Source: Hepatocystis sp. ex Piliocolobus tephrosceles
Lineage: Eukaryota > Apicomplexa > Aconoidasida > Haemosporida > Plasmodiidae
DNA: 14,057 nt
Assembly: GCA_902459845.2 (NCBI GenBank)
Contig: CABPSV020000376.1
Span: 1 to 14,057 of the forward strand
Reading direction: 5' to 3'
The translations under genes were made by a program, and so were the position numbers. Of the stretch, positions 7,690 through 14,057 are shown in pieces. Position 1 is the stretch's first letter, and each line of letters starts with the position of its first letter. A model generated the notes under the pieces. That model was not told the origin of the DNA. It did not search any database and saw only the letters and a list, made by a program, of their open reading frames with translations.

Positions 7690-9038
7690 TTACAAAAGCC
7701 TATACTGGATATACTTGTCAAGTGTTTCATTAAAATATTTTAATGCGTCGAAATGTTGTTTAATAGTCTGACAAAAAAAAAAAAAAAAAAAAAAAAAAAA
7801 TTACTGCAGCAGTTATACGTAAGCATGCGTAGAGATCATTCTCAATTATTATCAATATGGAAAAAACAAAAAAGCCCCAAAAAATAAACCATTACTAACC
7901 TTTAATTCTTCATCTGTAATTTTAATTGTAGGTATTTGCTTTGCTATCAAGTCAAATATTTTACTGTGTTTAATTTTTACACTGTAAATTAAATGGATGA
8001 ATAAAAAAAAATGACGTAAATAAATGACGTAAATAAATGACGTAAATAAATGACATAAATAAATGACATAAATAAATGACATAAATAAATAAATGACATA
8101 AATAAATGACATAAATAAATAAATAAATGACATAAATAAATGACATAAATAAATGACGTAAATAAATGACGTAAATAAATGGCGTAAATAAATGACGTAA
8201 ATAAATGACGTAAATAAATGACATAAATAAATGACGTAAATAAATGACGTAAATAAATGACGTAAATAAATGAAGTGGATTGATAACATGATTGGTATGG
8301 GAAAACATGACATGGACAAGAGAAGACTTACTCAAAATACGAATTAACTATTTTTATTATAAATTTTGGAGGTATCAATATCTCAGTGTTTAATGCTGCA
8401 TAAATATATACAGATGCAATTTTAAAAAGTTCTATATTTTTCTGTTTTATTTGACCATAAGCCCCGATAATATGTACATAAGAAATAAAATATTTACTTA
8501 ATTCATTTTTATTTAAATTAGGAATATTTTTTTTATCTTCTTCATATAATTTAATAATTGCATTTGCTATTTTGTTCATAAATAAAATATTTATTTTTTT
8601 TAAATATACATATGATAAACATATTACTGATAAATCATGTAGTGAATATGAATTAATTGATGATAGTATTATATTTATACTATTTTCATAAATTTTACTA
8701 TCAACAATTTTCATTTGTTTAAAATAATTTATTATGGAAGATATTTCTTTCGGTTGTAACTGCATATGTAAATCATAAAATTTTTGTTCTATTATCCTCC
8801 ATATATATAAATCATAGATTTGATACTTCAATGTCTTACGACTAAGTTTGTATAATTCGTGACCATTTTTACAAGTCTCCAATGATTTATATAAATCATA
8901 AAGATAATAATTCGAGTCTTTTTTTTGTATTGTATTATTATATTGAGTATAGCTAATAGTTCTGATTATAAAATATTTAAAACGGTGTTTTTTAAGAATG
9001 TTACATTCTTTGTATCTGTTTATGAAACGCCACAACAT
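7690..9038 (-). CDS. Heptatricopeptide-repeat (HPR/RAP-associated)-like mitochondrial protein, 3 exons, 288 aa
   Basis: I assembled exon 1 (9038-8332), exon 2 (7981-7900) and exon 3 (7767-7690). The joins are GA|GTAAGT to TTTACAG|T (phase 2) and AAG|GTTAGT to TTGTCAG|ACT (phase 0). They leave one open frame of 867 nt ending in TAA. The N-terminus (MLWRFINRYKEC..., then KKHRFKYFIIRT) is basic and aromatic, a likely mitochondrial presequence. Residues about 93-260 contain four units of 37-45 residues with the pattern L-x2-[KH]-[DE]-[IL]-S-x-I ... IY/LF-x2-[IS], at about 93, 132, 175 and 220 (LQPKEISSI, YSLHDLSVICLSYVYL, LNKNELSKYF). This is the alpha-helical repeat style of HPR/OPR proteins that bind organellar RNA. 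The RAP domain that often ends such proteins is not seen. An rRNA-fragment or mitoribosome role is inference. Confidence 0.75.
7768..7899 (-). other. Intron 2 of the HPR-like gene (132 nt)
   Basis: On the minus strand the donor is AAG|GTTAGT and the acceptor is a run of 28 T followed by GTCAG|ACT. The intron is phase 0. The T run directly before the acceptor is an extreme polypyrimidine tract. Confidence 0.8.
7982..8331 (-). other. Intron 1 of the HPR-like gene (350 nt), mostly tandem repeat
   Basis: On the minus strand the donor is TTTGA|GTAAGT and the acceptor ATTTACAG|TGTAAA. The intron is phase 2 and restores GAT (Asp) at the junction. About three quarters of it is the 13-bp array. Confidence 0.85.
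8011..8272. repeat. 13-bp minisatellite TGACGTAAATAAA within an intron, about 20 copies
   Basis: Units of TGACGTAAATAAA and the variant TGACATAAATAAA are tandemly repeated, with occasional 4-base AATA insertions that shift the phase near 8090 and 8120. One copy reads TGGCGTAAATAAA. All of it lies within intron 1 of the HPR-like gene. Confidence 0.9.
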
Positions 9039-9260
9039 TGTGTATATATTACAACAGTGTGTACGAACCTGATGTTACATTTTTTTTTTTTTTTTGTTAC
9101 CAATTTTAATGTATAAATTATTAATATAACAGCGCTCTTGCAAAAAAGAATAAAATAAAATAATAAAAAAAAATAAAATAAAACTAAGTTTAATAATAGT
9201 TATAGGTTCTTTTTTGTGATATATTAAATATATCTATATTTCGTCAACAATATAAAATAA

Positions 9261-9616
9261 AACGCTTAAAACAAACGCTTAAAAAAAAACGCTTAAAACA
9301 AACGCTTAAAAAACGCTTAAAAAACGCTTAAAAAACGCTTAAAAAAAAACGCTTAAAAAAAAACGCTTAAAAAAAAACGCTTAAAAAAAAACGCTTAAAA
9401 CAAAACGCTTAAAACAAACGCTTAAAACAAACGCTTAAAAAACGCTTAAAAAACGCTTAAAAAACGCTTAAAAAACGCTTAAAAAACGCTTAAAAAACGC
9501 TTAAAAAAAACGCTTAAAAAAAACGCTTAAAAACAACGCTTAAAAAAAACGCTTAAAAAACGCCTAAAAACAACGCTTAAAAAACGCCTAAAAACAACGC
9601 TTAAAAAACGCCTAAA
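9261..9616. repeat. CGCTTAA minisatellite with variable A spacers, about 29 copies
   Basis: The invariant core is ACGCTTAAAA. Copies are separated by A-rich linkers of differing length (AA, AAAAA, ACAA), so the period wobbles from 11 to 15 bases. The right end becomes a higher-order repeat alternating CGCTTAAAAAA with CGCCTAAAAACAA. The array runs into 26 A residues (9614-9639) and ends at GGGACC. The only G in each unit is in CGC, so the strand shown is strongly A-rich and G-poor. Confidence 0.9.
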
Positions 9617-9863
9617 AAAAAAAAAAAAAAAAAAAAAAAGGGACCATAAGAAATAATTTTTTCTATTAAATTTTTAATCTTATATTTATGAAATCGAAAT
9701 CCCTAACAAAAGTCACATATTTACATAGGGAACATACACTACAAAATAAATAAACAAATATAACTTCTGAATTAAGCCATTTATACAATGCAAATTTTGA
9801 ATTATAGCCAATTAATACTTAGCCAATACATAACTTAAAAAAAAAAGCTAAAAAAAGGGCCAA

Positions 9864-10106
9864 ATGGAAAATAATATACGTTTGTTTCCGTGCTGTAAAT
9901 GCGCATATTCTAATGAAAGCGAAAATAAAAATGGAAATGTAAATGAAAACTTTGTAAAAAAAAAAAAAAAAAAAAAAAATGAAAAAAAAAAAAAAACCAA
10001 ATTATTTTGCTCCGTTTTGTTTTGCTTTGTTTCGCATGGTTTTTATTTGTTCTGCTTCGTTCGGTTTTTATTTGTCCATATTAGCTCGATTTTTATTAGC
10101 TTTTGA
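9864..10106 (+). CDS. Doubtful small ORF or first exon (up to 80 aa)
   Basis: ATG 9864 has a good context (GCCAAATGG). The first 30 residues (MENNIRLFPCCKCAYSNESE, then Asn/Lys/Gly-rich) look like Plasmodium coding sequence, with a CCxC cluster near the N-terminus. The frame then enters a Lys run and a Phe/Cys-rich hydrophobic tail translated from T-rich DNA, which looks non-coding. A donor-like AACTTT|GTAAAA at about 9953 could end a real first exon after 90 nt, but I found no partner exon. It may be chance. Confidence 0.2.
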   Translation: MENNIRLFPCCKCAYSNESENKNGNVNENFVKKKKKKKNEKKKKTKLFCSVLFCFVSHGFYLFCFVRFLFVHISSIFISF

Positions 10107-10261
10107 TTTTGCTCTGTTTTTGTATTATAACTACGTACTTTTTTATGTTTTTATTGAATTTTTCCTATTTTCCATCATTTACTTATTCTTTTTTTGTAAT
10201 TCAAGCTATAATACGTAATTGAAAAAGATCAGAACAAAAATAAAATATAATGATACTAAGT

Positions 10262-10315
<54 letters not shown>

Positions 10316-10483
10316 CCTCTATGTTTTAATTTAATAAGTAATATAAACATATAATATACTTATTATTATGATATACATGAGTGTCACTATTTAAACACAT
10401 AGGACAAAAGACATATAGTGAAAACAAAACATATCTAAATAGATTTGAACGACTCCAAATTTATGGTACATCATTTTCATCCG

Positions 10484-10548
<65 letters not shown>

Positions 10549-10921
10549 GTGTGTATGTAAAGTTTAACCGCTTTGATTGTTTAACCCTTTTGATTGTTTA
10601 ACCTGAGTGTTTCCTAGCACATTTTATTTTTTTCTATTTCATTTTTTTTTACCACTTCAATTTGCTCTATTTTATTTTATTTTTTTGGTAATAAAACTTG
10701 ATGATTTTGCGTGATATAATTTTTTTTTAATATTACTAATGTTTTATAAAAAAAAAAAAAAAAAAAAATGTAAAAATATTTGTTTTGTCTGGTAAAATAT
10801 ATTTATGCATTGTGTATGTACGTTTGCATATACATTTGTAACTGTAAATATAAATAATAGATACATAATTACATATTTAGACATATATACGGCTGAAAAA
10901 AGCAAAAGGAAAAGTAAAAAA

Positions 10922-13900
10922 ATGGATATGAATTTATACATTCACAGTGTTGAAATTGAGTTTATAAAAACTCCCCAATATTATTATAACAATACAGAAA
11001 AACCAGAACAAAACATAGTTTATTGTTTACATATAAAAGTAGAAAGTAATTTGGGTGAAGAAAAAAAAGAAATAAAAAATGAAAGATGTTATGAAACACC
11101 ATGGTATATGTGTATTCAACAGGAAAATACTGAAGTTTGTATGATGTCTTATGAAATGAATATTTCGTATGTGTTTAATTTATTAGAAAATAATGTAAGT
11201 AGTGTGTACATATATATATATATATATGTATATAAGTGTGTGCGACAAACGTATGTGCAATAAACGTATGTGCATCTTTTTTCCAGCCCATGTATGTTGT
11301 ATATATAATAATTTTTAGCATTAATTTCGGTTTTAACATTGATTTAGGTTAATTTAGGATTATATATATATATACATGTATGCATATATATACATGCACA
11401 TATACATGTATGCATCCGTGTACTTACATACGTATGTGCACATTTTTTTTTTTTTACCATACGCAGGAAAAACTATTTCTGTACGTCTTAAGAAAGAATC
11501 TAGAAAAAGAAAAAGTTGAATACCTCCAAAGAAATGAACTAAACATAAAAGATAAAATATATTATAATAATAATAATTGTATATATTTTCAAAATGATAA
11601 AATAAAAGGAAAAATAAAATTATATATAAAAAATGGAATAATAGATAATCATCTAATAAATAAAATAAAATTTAATGAGTTTTTAAAAAATGCAAATTTT
11701 GAAAAAGACTTATTAAATAGTTTTGAGAAAAATATGGATCTACAGTTAGAAGATAAAAACGACATGAATGACAATACGAATTTATATTTAAACAATATTG
11801 TTCACTTACCTAGTAAGAATAATGAAAATAATTTATATGACACATATACAGGATTAATTCATAAAAATAATGAAGAATATATTAATAATAGTAATAATAC
11901 AGTTTATGGTGAAAATAACATTTATACACAACCAGTTATAAGAACAGATATAAAAAAGTTATTAGATGTGAATGTAACCTTATATTGGGTTTACTTAGAT
12001 GATAATAATAATGAACAAGGACCATTTAATAGTTATACAATTTTTAATTGGGTAGCTAATGAATATTTCGAAGATAACACTTTAATAAGATTACATAATC
12101 AAAAACATTTTTATAAATTATATGAAGTTATTGAATGTATTGAAAAAAATGTTCTGTTGAACTCGGAAACATACAATTTATATACTGAAACTATGGATAC
12201 AGAAAGAAAACGAACCAATTTATCAGATTGTGAAGACATACTAAAAAGCGGGATTAATCACGAGGCAGAAGCAGGTGCGGATGTGGATGTGGATGTGGAT
12301 GCGGATGTGGATGTGGATGCGGATGTGGATGCGGAAGTGGATGCGGAAGTGGATGCGGATGCGGATGTGGATGTGGATGTGGATGTGGATGTGGATGCGG
12401 ATGTGGATGCGGATGTAGATGCGGAAGTGGATGCGGATGTGGATGCGGATGCGGATGCGGATGTGGATGCGGATGTGGATGTGGATGCGGATGTGAATGC
12501 GGATGTGGATGCAGATGTGGATGCGGATGTGGATGCGGATGTAGATGCGGAAGTGGATGCGGGTGCGGGTGCGGGTGCGGGTGCGGGTGCGGATGTGGAT
12601 GCGGATGTGGATGCGGATACGAATACAAATACAAATACAAATACAAATACAAATACAAATATAAATACAAATATAAATACAAATACGAATACAAATACAA
12701 ATACAAATACAAATACAAATACAAATACAAATATAAATACAAATACGAATACGAATACGAATACGAATACGAATACGAATACGAATACGAATACGAATAC
12801 CAATACGAATACGAATACGAATACGAATACGAATACAAATATAAATACAAATACGAATACCAATACGAATACAAATATGTTGGACAAAGAAAAAAACAAT
12901 TATAACTACATGAGTATAAATAAAGAATATTTAAAAAGGGAAAGTGAGTGTTATGATAAGAGTTGTGGAACGATCGAACTTGTTAATGAAAAAATTAGTG
13001 GAACGACCGAAATTGGTATTGAAAAAAATAGTGGCACTCTCCAAAGTATCGACGAAAAACAAGAAGAAGAAGAAGAAAAAAAAATCGCATGTCTTAAAAA
13101 AATGGAAGATGAGCATTTTGAAAATACGCCTAACGAAAAAAAAAATAGTATTAACAATGTTAAAAATATAAAAAAAAAAAAAAATGAACTAAAAAGGTTA
13201 AAAAGGGAAATTAAAAAAATTAAACAGGAGATGGTTAAACTAGCAGAAAAAAGTGACGCGATGAAGAGAATAAATACAAATAAAGGCGATATAAATAAAG
13301 GCAATATAAAAAAAGAAGATATAAATAAAGGCAATATAAAAAAAGACGATATAAATAAAGGCGACACAAATAAAGACAACATAAATGGTAATTTTAACGA
13401 GAGCAATTTTAACGAGAGCAATTTTAACGAGAACAATTTTAACGAACACAATTTTAACGAGAACAATTTTAACGAACACAATTTTAACGAGAACAATTTT
13501 AACGAACACAATTTTAACGAACACAATTTTAACGAACACAATTTTAACGAGAACAATTGTGACTATTGCAAGTACAACCAAGAAAATGTCAATACTACTA
13601 CTGCATCTGATGGTGCTAAAAAACAAAATATAATTAATAACCATGATGTAAAAAACATAGACAAACAAACGTTATATGCAGAAACATATTATTTAAGTAA
13701 TAACTCAGGAGAGTATAAATCATATGATCTTGATCGAAGTTGCAAAAATAGAACAAGCAGTTTTACAAGTAATGATAATAAATACGACAAAAACGATGGT
13801 AACAACAGTAATAGCAGTAACAGCAGTAATAACAGTAACAACAGTAACAACAACAAAAACAAAAATAATAACAAAAACAATAACAAAAACAGAAACGACA

Positions 13901-14057
13901 ACAGAAACGACAACAGGAATGACAACAGGAATGACAACAGGAACGACAACAGGAACGACAACAGGAACGACAACAGGAACGACAACAGGAATGACAACAG
14001 GAATGACAACAGGAATGACAACAGGAATGACAACAGGAATGACAACAGGAATGACAA
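10922..14057 (+). CDS. GYF-domain protein with large tandem repeats, 2 exons, 3' end beyond the window
   Basis: Exon 1 is 10922-11194 (91 codons) and exon 2 is 11467 to the window edge, open for 863 codons; the join AAT|GTAAGT to ACGCAG|GAA is phase 0. The start was chosen at ATG 10922 (AAAAAAATGG); an in-frame ATG at 10805 would add 39 residues from A+T-rich leader. Residues 1-150 form an unidentified globular region, possibly beta-rich. A GYF domain spans about 263-312: W265-x-Y267-x-D269, QGPF (275-278), W286 and EYF (290-292), with the canonical spacing GPF-x4-I-x2-W-x3-xYF of SMY2-type GYF domains that bind proline-rich peptides. The rest is low complexity: D[AV] (362-475), NT (476-561), a Lys/Glu coiled-coil-like helix (about 658-695), NFNE-x (733-787), then Ser/Asn and RNDN repeats (900 on). 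Family members act in splicing or mRNA translation control; the role here is unknown. The C-terminus is missing from the window. Confidence 0.8.
11195..11466 (+). other. Intron 1 of the GYF gene (272 nt)
   Basis: The donor is AAT|GTAAGT and the acceptor is a T run followed by ACCATACGCAG|GAA; the intron is phase 0. It contains (TA)n, a duplicated AAACGTATGTGCA (about 11248-11273) and repeated ATGTATGCAT-like elements. An internal TTTTTTCCAG at 11277-11286 is another possible acceptor, but it leads to a stop after 21 codons. Confidence 0.75.
11986..12126 (+). other. GYF domain coding segment
   Basis: It encodes W-V-Y-L-D, then EQGPF, then [10 protein letters not shown] and a trailing LIRL...HFYKLYEV. 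The aromatic residues that form the ligand groove are present (W265, Y267, F278, W286, Y291, F292). The Gly of the GYF signature is Glu here. The short loop between W-x-Y-x-D and QGPF fits the SMY2 subtype rather than the CD2BP2 subtype. Confidence 0.8.
12277..12618 (+). repeat. In-frame hexanucleotide repeat encoding (Ala/Val)-Asp, 57 units
   Basis: The units are GCGGAT and GTGGAT, with some GCGGAA, GTGGAA-type and GCGGGT (five GCGGGT units at about 12565-12594). They encode alternating Ala or Val with Asp, Glu or Gly over 114 residues, giving a strongly acidic tract. It is the most G+C-rich stretch of the window. Confidence 0.9.
12619..12876 (+). repeat. In-frame hexanucleotide repeat encoding Thr-Asn, 43 units
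   Basis: The units are ACAAAT and ACGAAT with rarer ATAAAT and ACCAAT, encoding Thr-Asn (sometimes Ile-Asn) for 86 residues. It abuts the Asp repeat without a spacer and stays in the same hexamer phase. Confidence 0.9.
13285..13383 (+). repeat. Degenerate INKG repeat in the GYF protein
   Basis: It encodes [13 protein letters not shown] phrases ([24 protein letters not shown]), built from ATAAATAAAGGC and ATAAAAAAAGA units. It lies directly between the coiled-coil-like segment and the NFNE repeat. Confidence 0.75.
13390..13554 (+). repeat. In-frame 15-bp repeat encoding NFNE[SNH], 11 units
   Basis: The unit AATTTTAACGARMRC encodes Asn-Phe-Asn-Glu followed by Ser, Asn or His. The order of the last residue is S S N H N H N H H H N, and NH pairs suggest a 30-bp higher-order duplication. 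Units are otherwise identical at DNA level, so expansion is recent. Confidence 0.9.
13891..14057 (+). repeat. In-frame 12-bp repeat encoding RNDN, about 14 units, running off the window
   Basis: Units AACAGGAAYGAC encode Arg-Asn-Asp-Asn. The first two units use AGA, the rest AGG; AAT and AAC alternate in blocks (T, T, then C for four units, then T). The array continues past the right edge. Confidence 0.9.

Larger units (their letters stand above)
9039..10921. promoter_or_regulatory. Divergent spacer between the HPR-like and GYF genes
   Basis: These 1.9 kb separate two start codons on opposite strands, 9038 (-) and 10922 (+). They hold the CGCTTAA array, a doubtful small ORF at 9864, a run of 48 T (10263-10310), a (TA)n tract next to 28 T (about 10484-10548), and a near-duplicate TTTGATTGTTTAACC (about 10573-10602). 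No further gene or RNA gene could be supported. Confidence 0.55.

Noticed and set aside
7852..8335. Minus-strand ORFs of 121 and 155 residues made of HLFTSFIYV-like repeats
   Set aside because: They are read-through of the intronic minisatellite. Only the segment 7900-7981 is coding, as exon 2 of the HPR-like gene.
9979..10218. Hydrophobic plus-strand ORF of 79 residues
   Set aside because: It starts inside a poly-A run and is translated from degenerate TTTTGTTTTGCTTTG-like DNA. It resembles translated T-rich spacer rather than a membrane protein.
10700..10730. TGATGA resembling a snoRNA box C
   Set aside because: No paired box D (CTGA), terminal stem or guide spacing could be found, and short matches are expected in A+T-rich DNA.
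10805..10921. Upstream in-frame start of the GYF gene adding 39 residues
   Set aside because: The segment looks like A+T-rich leader and ATG 10922 has the better context. It cannot be fully excluded because no stop intervenes.
11277..11352. Alternative splice acceptor TTTTTTCCAG at 11286 for the GYF gene
   Set aside because: With the phase-0 donor it reaches TAA after 21 codons, whereas the acceptor at 11466 opens 863 codons including the GYF domain.
12254..12899. Minus-strand ORFs of 206 and 213 residues (Tyr-Ser/His-Pro and Val-Phe/Ser-Thr repeats)
   Set aside because: They are antisense shadows of the Asp-Ala and Thr-Asn arrays. The plus frame is continuous with the GYF domain upstream.
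12951..14057. Minus-strand Leu/Ser/Phe/Val-rich ORFs opposite the NFNE and RNDN repeats
   Set aside because: They are antisense reading of in-frame repeats of the GYF gene, with no independent start context or domain.

Overview
The window is nuclear DNA from an apicomplexan, almost certainly Plasmodium. The signs are extreme A+T content, 48-base T runs, (AT)n tracts, AAAATG start contexts, short GT-AG introns with T-rich acceptors, and Asn/Lys/Asp-rich low-complexity inserts inside conserved proteins. The species cannot be fixed from sequence alone. The unusual density of minisatellites, nearly one different family per spacer, may help to identify it.

Layout. A small 83-residue V/P/T/S-rich gene of unknown function lies at 291-542 (+). 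A single-exon gene for an organellar translation initiation factor IF-2 runs from 5298 down to 1600 (-); its G domain is clear, but the protein stops right after the C1 domain. A 1.5-kb head-to-head spacer (5299-6781) holds a 17-bp minisatellite. Next, 6782-7573 (+) encodes a 263-residue protein with a mitochondrial-type N-terminus and a C-terminal block resembling mitoribosomal protein mS35. Tail to tail with it, after a 116-bp spacer carrying a TTACG-type array, is a three-exon gene (9038 down to 7690, -) that I reconstructed from matching splice phases. It encodes a 288-residue protein with a basic N-terminus and about four helical repeats of the heptatricopeptide (HPR/RAP-associated) type. 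Its first intron is mostly a 13-bp tandem repeat. A 1.9-kb divergent spacer (9039-10921) carries about 29 copies of a CGCTTAA element and one doubtful small ORF. The last gene (10922 to beyond 14057, +) has a 273-nt first exon, a 272-nt intron and a long second exon open to the window edge. It encodes a GYF-domain protein followed by striking repeats: Asp-Ala/Asp-Val, Asn-Thr, NFNE-x and RNDN.

Functional reading. IF-2, the mS35-like protein and the HPR-like protein are all plausibly imported into the mitochondrion to run or support translation from its fragmented rRNAs. GYF domains usually bind proline-rich ligands in mRNA splicing or translational control. The genes alternate in orientation, so there is no operon-like unit. 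No tRNA, rRNA, CRISPR array or mobile element was recognised.
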